NCBI RefSeq assembly: GCF_003148665.1
Contig: NZ_QGGQ01000005.1
Coordinates: 1 to 64,000, forward strand
Length of the DNA: 64,000 nt
Direction of reading: 5' to 3'
From: Maribacter polysiphoniae
GTDB taxonomy: Bacteria; Bacteroidota; Bacteroidia; Flavobacteriales; Flavobacteriaceae
Of the stretch, positions 27,378 through 35,703 are shown piece by piece. The position numbers and the translations under genes are program-made. The notes under the pieces were generated by a model. That model did not search any database. It had not been told where the DNA came from and saw only the letters and a list, made by a program, of their open reading frames with translations. The first letter of the stretch is position 1, and each line of letters starts with the position of its first letter.

Positions 27378-28559
27378 ATGAAACACATGCAACAAACAAT
27401 GCGCTGGTTTGGTCCTAATGACGCTATTTCCCTAACGGATATTCGGCAATGTGGTGTTTCAGGAATCGTAACGGCCTTACATGAAATCCCTGTTGGCGAT
27501 ATTTGGACGGTAGATGCGATTCAAGAACGCCAACAGACCATAAGGAATGCGGGTATGGAATGGACGGTTGTCGAGAGCCTGCCTGTGCACGAAGACATTA
27601 AAAAAGCCAATGGGGCAAGTTTAAGGTATATCGAAAATTATAAGATCAGCTTAAACAACTTGGCGGCTTGTGGCATTAAGGTGGTGACCTACAACTTTAT
27701 GCCCATTTTGGATTGGGTGCGTACCGATCATGCATTTAAGAATCCCGATGGCAGTAAAGCGTTGCGCTTTGATCAAGTTGCTTTTAACTACTTTGATCTC
27801 TTTTTGTTAAAAAGACCCGGGGTTGAAAACGATTATTCCGATGAGGAAAAACAAATGGCCCTTGACTACGGAAATACCCTTTCACAAGCGGATAAGGATT
27901 TGTTGTTTAAAAATGTACTTCTTGGGTTGCCAGGCAGTAAAGTGAATTTTACAAGGGATCAAATTTTGGCATTGCTCGAAAATTACAAGGACATTGACAA
28001 CCATGCGCTAAGGACCAACTTAATCCATTTTTTGTCCGAAGTTGCCCCAGTTGCCGAGGCGTTGGGTATAAAACTGGCCATCCACCCAGACGACCCACCA
28101 TTTTCGGTTATGGGACTGCCTAGGGTTGTTAGTACCCAGAAGGATTTAAATCGTATTTTTAATGCTGTCCCCTTGAATGCGAACGGACTTTGTTATTGTA
28201 CAGGCTCTTTGGGTGCGGAACCCCATAATGACCTGGAACAGATCATTGATGACCATGGGGGGCGAATTCATTTTTTACACCTAAGAAACGTGAAAAGGGA
28301 TTCCAAGGATATTTTTAGGGAGGCCGAACATCTCAATGGGGACAATCCGATTGAAAGCATCATGGAAAAATTGGTGATACTGATGCAAAAAAGGAATGTT
28401 GCCTTGCCGCTTCGCCCCGATCATGGATTTCTACATACCATGGAGGAAGGAAAAGAACAATACCCCGGCTATTCCTTAGTGGGAAGACTTAAAGGGCTTG
28501 CTGAATTGAGAGGTTTGGAAATGGGGATTCAATATAGATTGAAACACACGCAAAATTAG
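27378..28559 (+). CDS. uxuA: Mannonate dehydratase
   Basis: This 393-aa protein dehydrates D-mannonate to 2-keto-3-deoxygluconate. The family pattern is clear: TMRWFGPNDAISLTDIRQCG near the N-terminus, VVESLPVHEDIK, YNFMPILDWVRTDH, then the metal-site region LAIHPDDPPFSVMGLPRVV, CYCTGSLGAEPHNDL, IHFLHLRNVKRD, and RPDHGFLHTM. Length is normal for the family. It lies 11 bp after the SDR gene and 14 bp before GH115, so the operon couples extracellular removal of glucuronate to its cytoplasmic catabolism. KDG kinase and KDPG aldolase are not in the window and must be elsewhere. A start at the Met three codons later is also possible. Confidence 0.95.
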   Translation: MKHMQQTMRWFGPNDAISLTDIRQCGVSGIVTALHEIPVGDIWTVDAIQERQQTIRNAGMEWTVVESLPVHEDIKKANGASLRYIENYKISLNNLAACGIKVVTYNFMPILDWVRTDHAFKNPDGSKALRFDQVAFNYFDLFLLKRPGVENDYSDEEKQMALDYGNTLSQADKDLLFKNVLLGLPGSKVNFTRDQILALLENYKDIDNHALRTNLIHFLSEVAPVAEALGIKLAIHPDDPPFSVMGLPRVVSTQKDLNRIFNAVPLNANGLCYCTGSLGAEPHNDLEQIIDDHGGRIHFLHLRNVKRDSKDIFREAEHLNGDNPIESIMEKLVILMQKRNVALPLRPDHGFLHTMEEGKEQYPGYSLVGRLKGLAELRGLEMGIQYRLKHTQN

Positions 28560-28573
28560 ATTGAAAACTACAA

Positions 28574-31471
28574 ATGATGGCTTTAAAAAATACATGGATT
28601 TCCGTCTCGGCATTCTTACTACTGGTTGTAACACTAGGTAATGCCCAAACCATTGATTCCCAAAAATATGTGACCAACACAGCTTCCTCGGAACGTTTTC
28701 CATTGGCGTCCAACGGAAAGGTAGCATCAATAGTGGTCGATCAAGATGATTTTCCAGGGGTAGTACGTGTTGCCGGCCATCTTCAGAATGACCTTCAAAA
28801 AGTCACTGGTATTCTGCCTAATGTCTTTAACGGTATGGCACAAACCGAAGATTATTTGGTCATTATCGGGACATTGGGAAAATGCGCTATCATCGATCAA
28901 TGGGCAAAAGAAGGTAAAATAGATGCCGCCCGACTTCAGGGAAAACGGGAAAAATTCACCACCCAAATTGTTGACAATCCTAAGGCCGGTGTGCAAAAAG
29001 CCTTGGTTATTGCCGGTTCGGACAAACGGGGAACCATTTATGGCATATATGACCTTTCCTCCCAAATTGGGGTCTCACCCTGGTATTTTTGGGCAGACGT
29101 TCCTGTTCGAAGGCAATCGGAATTACACGTGCTTCCGGGTGTGCACACCTTAGGGGAGCCTAAAGTCAAGTATAGGGGGTTCTTTATCAATGACGAGGCA
29201 CCTGCATTGACAGGGTGGGTCTATGAACGCTATGGGGACTTTAATGCCAAATTCTACGAAAAGGTTTTTGAACTTATTCTTAGGATGAAGGGGAATTATT
29301 TGTGGCCGGCCATGTGGCCCCCAAGAAAGTTTAATGTGGATGATCCCCAAAATGCCATTTTAGCGGATGAATACGGCATTGTTATGGGAACATCCCACCA
29401 CGAACCTTTAACACGTGCCCATGCTGAATGGAATAAGTCGTTAGGGAAATGGGACTATGCTTCCAATGCCAAAGGATTACAGGAATTCTGGAAAGGCGGT
29501 ATGGAACGTATGGGGGATAAGGAGACCCTTGTGACCATTGGAATGCGCGGTGATGGTGATGAGGCTTTAAGTGAGGAAACGGCAACGGATCTACTGGAAA
29601 CGATCGTCAAAGACCAGCGAAAGATCATTGCTGAGGTTACCGGGAAACCCGCAGAGGAAACACCCCAGATATGGGCGCTATATAAAGAGGTCCAGGATTA
29701 TTATGATAAGGGAATGCGGGTGCCAGACGATGTAACATTACTACTTTGTGATGATAACTGGGGAAACCTCAGAAAACTTCCGGGGTTGGATGATGCACCG
29801 CGTAAAGGCGGATATGGTATTTATTATCATTTCGATTATGTGGGTGGTCCCAGAAATTATAAATGGTTGAACACCAATCAAATTGAACGTACCTGGGAGC
29901 AGATGCACCTAGCTTATGAACATGGGGTGGATAAGGTCTGGATCGTAAATGTGGGGGATATCAAACCCATGGAATTCCCAATACAATTCTTCTTTGACTA
30001 TGCTTGGGACCCTGATCGATGGAATGCCGATAACCTACAGGATTATTACCGTATTTGGGCAAATGATGTATTCGGGGGAATTGAGACCGATGCTATTGCC
30101 GATATCATGAAAAAATACACCAAATACAATGCAAGACGAAAGCATGAGTTGATCGATCCCTCGACCTATAGTTTAATCGATTATAATGAGGCCGATGCCA
30201 TTGTGGAAAATTACAATGCACTTGGAAGGAAAGCACAAGGCATATACGATCAACTTCCCGAGGAATATAAGGATGCCTATTACCAGTTAGTGCTTTTTCA
30301 GGTTTTGGCAAGTGCCAATCTCAACGAACTTTACGTAGCAGCTGCCAAGAATAATTGGTATGCCGAACAGGGTAGGGCATTGACAAATGAGTATGCGAAT
30401 AAGGTAAAAGCGTTGTTTGATAAGGATATGGAACTGACCGACTATTACCATAATGAAATGGCGGATGGTAAATGGAACCACATGATGTCACAAACCCATA
30501 TCGGTTATAAAATTTGGCAAGAACCGAAAACCAATGCGATTCCAGAGACCAAGACAATTGACATACCCAAAACATCGGATATGGGTGTGGCTGTGGAAGG
30601 TTCTAAAGAATGGTGGCCAAATGCATCCGATGAAGCGATTCTGCCCACTTTTACTTCCTTTGAAAACAACACTTTTTATGTCGATGTCTTTAATCGGGGA
30701 ACTGAGCCTTTCAGTTATAAAATCAAGTCCAAATCGGATTGGATTGTCTTTTCCCAAACAAAGGGTAGTATTGATAAACAGCAAAGGATAGAAGTAAACA
30801 TAGACTGGGAAAAAGCACCAAAGGGAACCAACAAAACATTCTTTACGGTAAAGGCGAATAAAAGATCCATCCCGGTTTATGTGCAAACAAATAATCTGGA
30901 TATCGATGGAGTGAAGGGTTTTATGGAAAGTAATGGTTTTATAGCTATCGATGCGGATCATTTTTCAACTCCCTATGAGCCTGAACCTTTCTCGTGGAAA
31001 GTGGTCGATAATTTAGGTAAGACCGGGTCGTCCATAATTTCGTTGCCCATTAAAAAAGGAAGGGTTGCTTTAAGTGAAACCTCCCCTAGGGTGTCTTATG
31101 ACGTGCACTTTAGGACGAAGGGAAAAGTGAAGGTGCATATGCTGTTTTCACCGACCATCAATTATGCCACACGGGAAGGTATGTATTATGGCCTGTCCTT
31201 CGATGGGGAAGATCCCGTGCGTATCAATTACGATTCGGATCCTGATATTTTCAATTATAACGGGAAGGTCCCCAGCAATTGGCATGCGAATGTCGCTGAT
31301 AACATTAAAGTGATTACCACGGAATTTAAAATCAATGAAACCGGTAACCATACTTTGAATTACTTTAGGGTTGATGAAGGTTTGGTGCTTCAAAGGATCA
31401 TTATAGAAACAGAGAACAGTCAATTGAAAGAGACTTATTTAGGTCCACCAGAAAGTTTCAGGGTCCATTAA
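28574..31471 (+). CDS. GH115 alpha-glucuronidase, exported
   Basis: This 965-aa protein has a Sec signal (TWISVSAFLLLVVTLGNAQ). GH115 enzymes remove (4-O-methyl)glucuronic acid from internal and terminal xyloses of polymeric glucuronoxylan, so they complement GH67. Family landmarks are the N-terminal DUF-like domain, GTIYGIYDLSSQIGVSPWYF (with WADVPV following), YRGFFINDEAPALTGWV, LRMKGNYLWPAMWPPRKF, MGTSHHEPLTRAHAEW, GMRGDGDEALSEE and LLCDDNWGNLRKLP. Two C-terminal beta domains (~700-965) complete the multi-domain fold. I cannot place the catalytic residues with certainty. It is the last gene of the GH67 operon (14-bp gap after uxuA). Confidence 0.92.
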   Translation: MMALKNTWISVSAFLLLVVTLGNAQTIDSQKYVTNTASSERFPLASNGKVASIVVDQDDFPGVVRVAGHLQNDLQKVTGILPNVFNGMAQTEDYLVIIGTLGKCAIIDQWAKEGKIDAARLQGKREKFTTQIVDNPKAGVQKALVIAGSDKRGTIYGIYDLSSQIGVSPWYFWADVPVRRQSELHVLPGVHTLGEPKVKYRGFFINDEAPALTGWVYERYGDFNAKFYEKVFELILRMKGNYLWPAMWPPRKFNVDDPQNAILADEYGIVMGTSHHEPLTRAHAEWNKSLGKWDYASNAKGLQEFWKGGMERMGDKETLVTIGMRGDGDEALSEETATDLLETIVKDQRKIIAEVTGKPAEETPQIWALYKEVQDYYDKGMRVPDDVTLLLCDDNWGNLRKLPGLDDAPRKGGYGIYYHFDYVGGPRNYKWLNTNQIERTWEQMHLAYEHGVDKVWIVNVGDIKPMEFPIQFFFDYAWDPDRWNADNLQDYYRIWANDVFGGIETDAIADIMKKYTKYNARRKHELIDPSTYSLIDYNEADAIVENYNALGRKAQGIYDQLPEEYKDAYYQLVLFQVLASANLNELYVAAAKNNWYAEQGRALTNEYANKVKALFDKDMELTDYYHNEMADGKWNHMMSQTHIGYKIWQEPKTNAIPETKTIDIPKTSDMGVAVEGSKEWWPNASDEAILPTFTSFENNTFYVDVFNRGTEPFSYKIKSKSDWIVFSQTKGSIDKQQRIEVNIDWEKAPKGTNKTFFTVKANKRSIPVYVQTNNLDIDGVKGFMESNGFIAIDADHFSTPYEPEPFSWKVVDNLGKTGSSIISLPIKKGRVALSETSPRVSYDVHFRTKGKVKVHMLFSPTINYATREGMYYGLSFDGEDPVRINYDSDPDIFNYNGKVPSNWHANVADNIKVITTEFKINETGNHTLNYFRVDEGLVLQRIIIETENSQLKETYLGPPESFRVH

Positions 31472-31539
31472 GGCTATTATAGGTTGGGAGCCTATAAAAA
31501 CACACAGGAATACAAACAGCACTCTAAAACCCACTTATT

Positions 31540-33189
31540 TTGAATAAGAAAACAATATTTAAAATTATTGCTATTTTACTTCCCTTGTTTCTGATTCTAA
31601 TTTTAGAATTGATGCTGAGGTTTTTTGGATACGGTGATACTTACCGGCTTTTCAATAAAGTCACTTCAGAAAACAATACGGAGTATCTGGTCATGAATTC
31701 CAGTATTTCCAAAAAATATTTTAAGCATACAGGCTTCCATTCCGATAATCAATCGGACTTGTTTCTCAAGAAAAAAACCAACAATACCTTTAGGGTTTTT
31801 GTCCAAGGTGCGTCAACGGTAGTTGGGTTTCCATTTTACAAAAACGGTTCTTTTCCTCGAATGCTAAAACATAGACTGGCCTTAACCTTTCCGGATAAGA
31901 ATATTGAAATAGTAAACACGGGAATTACGGCTGTTAATTCATATACCCTGTGGGATTTATCCGAAAAAATAATAGAACAGGAGCCCGATCTTGTCATCAT
32001 CTATGCAGGACACAATGAATACTATGGGGCATTGGGTGTAGGGTCCACGGTTTCTATCGGTAATTATCCATCCTTGGTAAGGACTTATTTAAAGTTGAAG
32101 GATTCACGCTTTTTTCAATTATTGGAAAATGGGTATTCCATGGTTTTTAAATCAAAGGCAAAAACAAACTATACCGTTGAGGAAACAACCTTAATGGAGG
32201 TAATGGCCAAGGAACAGCAAATCCCTATGGACTCCGAGGTATATAATGCCGGGATCGATCAATTTAAAGACAATCTTGATAAAATCCTGAAAAGATATCA
32301 AGACAATGGCATTCCCGTGATTATTTCCACTGTTGTGTCAAACGAAAGGGATATCAAACCCTTCATAAGTGCTGATTTGGATGAAGATGGATTTGAAGAA
32401 GCATTGAAAAACAATAGAACAGAAGTTTATAAAATTGCAAATGAAAATGCCCTTGCGGCCTATAAATTGGGACAATTTTATAGGAACCAACAACAAGATT
32501 CAGCATGCAAGTACTTTCATATGGCAAAGGAATTGGATTTTCTTAGGTTTCGGGCTCCGGAGAAAATCAATGATGTAATTATTGAATCATCACAAAGGGA
32601 AGGTGTTTATCTGGTAGATGCCAAGAAAGCATTGCGTGCACATTCCAACAGTGGTTTTATCGATAATGGATTGCTGACCGAGCATGTACATCCAAATGTA
32701 AAAGGTAATTTTATTTTAGCCGATGCTTTTTATAACAAAATCAAAGAACTGCAATTACTGGATAATTGGGATAATTTCATTGCTTATGAGGAAGCAATCA
32801 ATGATATTCCCATAACACGTATAGATTCCATTAAAGGGAAGTTGATCATAGATGATTTAAAACAATCATGGCCATACAATTTGAAAATGTCAGGAACCAA
32901 TCCGGTTGCACTGTATAATTCAATCAAAAGTCCGACCTACGAAGAGAGGAAGGCGATTGACCTCTATGCGGGCAGGGAAAAATGGCAGGATGTTATGCGG
33001 GAAGCTTACCATACATACGAACGTGATGGTGATTTTGAGAATGCCCTTAAAGTGGCGCAATCTTTAATTTCTGAATTTCCCGAGCAACCAAAAGTATATG
33101 AAATGGCGGGGAATATTTGCTTGAAAATGAATAGGGTTGCTTATGCGGATTATTATTTTGAAAAAGGGAATCAACTTAAAAGAAAATAA
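31540..33189 (+). CDS. Membrane-anchored SGNH-hydrolase-like protein with TPR-like tail
   Basis: This 549-aa protein starts at TTG 31540, which alone places a complete N-terminal membrane helix (TIFKIIAILLPLFLILILEL) correctly. The SGNH/GDSL core (~85-400) has a Ser block FRVFVQGASTVVGFP (GAS instead of GDS), a Gly-His-Asn block VIIYAGHNEYYG, and a late His in LLTEHVHPNVKGN. The C-terminal ~90 residues look like TPR helices (FENALKVAQSLI, KVYEMAGNICLKMNRVAYAD). It may be an O-acyl esterase or transferase acting outside the membrane. It converges exactly end-to-end with the SxtJ-like gene (no gap), and proteins of this type often travel with the carbamoyltransferase/SxtJ/DUF5989 set, so I read it as part of that cassette rather than of the xylan operon. 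Confidence 0.75.
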   Translation: MNKKTIFKIIAILLPLFLILILELMLRFFGYGDTYRLFNKVTSENNTEYLVMNSSISKKYFKHTGFHSDNQSDLFLKKKTNNTFRVFVQGASTVVGFPFYKNGSFPRMLKHRLALTFPDKNIEIVNTGITAVNSYTLWDLSEKIIEQEPDLVIIYAGHNEYYGALGVGSTVSIGNYPSLVRTYLKLKDSRFFQLLENGYSMVFKSKAKTNYTVEETTLMEVMAKEQQIPMDSEVYNAGIDQFKDNLDKILKRYQDNGIPVIISTVVSNERDIKPFISADLDEDGFEEALKNNRTEVYKIANENALAAYKLGQFYRNQQQDSACKYFHMAKELDFLRFRAPEKINDVIIESSQREGVYLVDAKKALRAHSNSGFIDNGLLTEHVHPNVKGNFILADAFYNKIKELQLLDNWDNFIAYEEAINDIPITRIDSIKGKLIIDDLKQSWPYNLKMSGTNPVALYNSIKSPTYEERKAIDLYAGREKWQDVMREAYHTYERDGDFENALKVAQSLISEFPEQPKVYEMAGNICLKMNRVAYADYYFEKGNQLKRK

Positions 33190-33549
33190 CTACCAAGGGT
33201 TTTTGATATCCTCTTTGGTGAATACATGGTTTCTCTTTTGAAAATAGGAATTTGATTTTTCCTTTTTGAGGATTTGATTTGCACCGAACAGTCGTTGAAA
33301 AAATGATAATGGAACCAAGAAAAGATAAAAACAAATGAACAGTAAGGCATGGTTCATTACCAATCCAAGATAATTGGAGAAAGTGTGCCAAATTTTAGCT
33401 ATGGCTAAAGCAATTTTCATCGAGATCAACGGAGTGATCAAGAATCCCATGGAAAGGTAAATAAGCCACTCGGTATGGAATAAAACATAAAAAACCAGTG
33501 GTGCCAACGCTAAAACGACAAGGGTCTCTAAGACTTTTTCTTTTTTCAT
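33190..33549 (-). CDS. SxtJ-like small membrane protein
   Basis: I place the start at ATG 33549, giving 119 aa; a longer frame to 33651 would overlap the DUF5989-like gene fully. Several membrane helices are visible (LETLVVLALAPLVFYVLF, IYLSMGFLITPLISMKIALA, YLGLVMNHALLFICFYLFLV). The C-terminal tail is basic and ends SNSYFQKRNHVFTKEDIKNPW. This tail, ending in NPW, and the size match the 'SxtJ family membrane protein' found beside carbamoyltransferases (recalled from memory). Its start ATG overlaps the stop of the upstream DUF5989-like gene by one base (TAATG), so they are translationally coupled. It is possibly a membrane scaffold for carbamoylated or acylated product export or modification. 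Confidence 0.75.
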   Translation of the reverse strand: MKKEKVLETLVVLALAPLVFYVLFHTEWLIYLSMGFLITPLISMKIALAIAKIWHTFSNYLGLVMNHALLFICFYLFLVPLSFFQRLFGANQILKKEKSNSYFQKRNHVFTKEDIKNPW

Positions 33550-33698
33550 TAGAATAAACTGTAAATAAATGGCGCCAAGGCAGAGCCATTGGTTAAGAAT
33601 ATCAAACCACCCAAAATCACGAAAATTAAAATCAATGGGATTAACCACCATTTTTTACGTTCCTTCAAAAAAAGGAAAAACTCTCTAATAAATTCCAT
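33549..33698 (-). CDS. DUF5989-like 49-aa membrane protein
   Basis: This short gene begins at ATG 33698, immediately after the carbamoyltransferase stop (33699-33701), and ends with TAA at 33549-33551. It encodes 49 aa starting MEFIREFFLFLKERKKWW, followed by one membrane helix (LIPLILIFVILGGLIFL) and ending TNGSALAPFIYSLF. This is the characteristic pattern of the DUF5989 family, small proteins that accompany carbamoyltransferases in many bacteria (from memory). Zero-gap and overlapping junctions on both sides show tight coupling: carbamoyltransferase, DUF5989, then SxtJ. It is easy to miss because of its length. Confidence 0.85.
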   Translation of the reverse strand: MEFIREFFLFLKERKKWWLIPLILIFVILGGLIFLTNGSALAPFIYSLF

Positions 33699-35501
33699 CT
33701 ACTTTACAATTAAATAATTTTCCAAAACCAATATATCAATTCCTGAGTTTATAAAACAACGGTAGGCATTTTCAGGCGTATTGACAATAGGTTCATCCTT
33801 AACATTGAAACTTGTATTGATAAGCACACCGATTCCTGTAAGCTTCTTATAGGTTTGTAGTAAGTTCCAGAACCTAGGGTTCATTTCCTTTTTTACCACT
33901 TGAACCCTTGCGGAATAGTCGATATGGGTAACAGCCGGTAATTTCGATTTAGGGATGTTCCGTTTTTCTTCAAGACTGAGTCCATTGAAATTGCTTGGCA
34001 ATTCATGTCTTAAGGGTTGTTTTACTTGGTTGGTAAACAACATATAATGGGAATGTTTTCCTGGCTCAAAATAAGTGTCATAATCTTCTTCACATACGGC
34101 TGGGGCAAAAGGCCTAAAACTTTCCCTGAATTTGATCTTTAAATTTAGAAGGGACTGCATATCCGTATCAGTGGCATCTGCTAGGATACTTCTATTGCCC
34201 AATGCCCTTGGGCCAAATTCTATTCTTCCATTAAACCAGCCAACCACCTTTTTATTGGCAATATAATCGGCGGTGATGTTCAACAATTCTTCCGTGGATT
34301 CAAAATATTGGAAACTACATTTATTCCTTCGCAGTGTCCTTTCAATCTCAAGATTTGAAAAATTAGGACCCAAAAAATTATCAAAAGGTTGTTTTAAGCC
34401 GGAAAACGATAAATCTGACTCTAGATAATCGGTGATCAGTGCGGCTCCTATGGCGCCACCAGCATCACCAGCGGCAGGTTGAATGTAAATATCCTTAAAA
34501 ATGTTCTGATTGTATAACACCGAATTCGCCACACAATTTAGGGCTACGCCACCTGCCAAACATAAATTGTCGGCATGGGTGACCTGCTTTATATGGGTAA
34601 TCATCCTAACCAAAATTTCTTCTGAGACTTTTTGGGCAGCCAAAGCCAGATCGGCATGCAGCTGTGTCAATTTTTCGACAGGATCTCTTTTTTCAAAACC
34701 AAATAGTTTTTGCCATTTTCTTGGATTTACCATTCGTAAGCCTACGGCATATTCAAAATAGTCCTTGTTTAGCTTAATGGAACCATCTTCCCTTATATCC
34801 AGTAATCTTTCTTTGATCGTTTGTATGAATTGGGTTACTTGTTCCGATTGCATAGTGCCGTATGGTGCAAGCCCCATCATTTTGTATTCCCCTTTATTCA
34901 CTTCAAATCCCAAGAAATAAGTGAATGAAGAATAAAACAAACCTAATGAATCAGGAAAATGTAATTCCCCCAAAACTTTTATTCCTTTTTCGCCACAAGC
35001 GGTACCATACGAGGTTGTGGTCCATTCCCCGACACCATCAACCGTTAAAAAAGCACTTTTTTTAAATGGCGAGGTGTAGAAGGCGCTGGCAACATGGGAT
35101 AAGTGATGCTCTGGGAAGACAATAGGGACTTTCGACAGTTTTCTATCTTCATTTAGTTCTTTCAATCTTTTCCTTATGATCTGCTTTGTGAATAGTTTTT
35201 CCTTAAGCCAAACAGGCATGGCCTTGGCGAATGATTTAAACCCTTTTGGGGCAAAGGCATAATAAGTTTCCAAAAGTCTTTCAAATTTCAGGAAAGGCTT
35301 ATCATAAAACGCAATGATGTCGATATCCTTAAGATTGAACCCAGATTCCCGAAGGCAGTATTTTATGGCTTCCTCAGGAAAGGAAGCGTCATTTTTGATT
35401 CGGGTAAAGCGTTCTTCCTGAGCGGCGTACAAGACTTTTCCGTCTAGAATAATAGCGGCGGCCGAATCGTGATAATATGCGGAAATGCCAAGTACTTTCA
35501 T
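33699..35501 (-). CDS. Carbamoyltransferase (NodU/CmcH/TobZ family)
   Basis: This 600-aa protein transfers a carbamoyl group from carbamoyl phosphate, via carbamoyl-adenylate, to a hydroxyl of an acceptor. The N-terminal Kae1-like domain has VLGISAYYHDSAAAIILDGK, AAQEERFTRIKND, and the metal-binding His pair VFPEHHLSHVASAFY. LCLAGGVALNCVANS and AAGDAGGAIGAAL form the middle. The C-terminal domain has WFNGRIEFGPRALGNRSIL, ESFRPFAPAVCEED and NTSFNVKDEPIVNTPEN. Length is normal. It is first gene of a three-gene coupled unit (followed by DUF5989- and SxtJ-like genes). The acceptor is unknown: a surface glycan, lipid-linked sugar or small metabolite. Its location inside a xylan-type locus is unusual; a link to glycan degradation is only a hypothesis. 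Confidence 0.88.
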   Translation of the reverse strand: MKVLGISAYYHDSAAAIILDGKVLYAAQEERFTRIKNDASFPEEAIKYCLRESGFNLKDIDIIAFYDKPFLKFERLLETYYAFAPKGFKSFAKAMPVWLKEKLFTKQIIRKRLKELNEDRKLSKVPIVFPEHHLSHVASAFYTSPFKKSAFLTVDGVGEWTTTSYGTACGEKGIKVLGELHFPDSLGLFYSSFTYFLGFEVNKGEYKMMGLAPYGTMQSEQVTQFIQTIKERLLDIREDGSIKLNKDYFEYAVGLRMVNPRKWQKLFGFEKRDPVEKLTQLHADLALAAQKVSEEILVRMITHIKQVTHADNLCLAGGVALNCVANSVLYNQNIFKDIYIQPAAGDAGGAIGAALITDYLESDLSFSGLKQPFDNFLGPNFSNLEIERTLRRNKCSFQYFESTEELLNITADYIANKKVVGWFNGRIEFGPRALGNRSILADATDTDMQSLLNLKIKFRESFRPFAPAVCEEDYDTYFEPGKHSHYMLFTNQVKQPLRHELPSNFNGLSLEEKRNIPKSKLPAVTHIDYSARVQVVKKEMNPRFWNLLQTYKKLTGIGVLINTSFNVKDEPIVNTPENAYRCFINSGIDILVLENYLIVK

Positions 35502-35591
35502 TTAGGTTAGGGTGTTCTTTTTCGTTGATGCAACTTATTCACATTTAAAAATACATATCTGCGACGTCTTATTGGAATTAAATCAATAAAT

Positions 35592-35626
35592 AAAAAGGTT
35601 GTCTAATATTTCAAGACAACCTTTTT
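35592..35626. terminator. Bidirectional intrinsic terminator after susD
   Basis: A perfect 13-bp stem (35592-35604 AAAAAGGTTGTCT with 35614-35626) has a 9-nt loop and A/T tracts on both sides. It ends the susC-susD transcript on the minus strand, before the start of the carbamoyltransferase gene (35501). Confidence 0.85.
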
Positions 35627-35703
35627 AAATAAACTAAACTAACTCAACTTGTCACATAATACCGAATGTCCACAAAACGTATTATGTTGTATTTTATGAT
35701 CGA

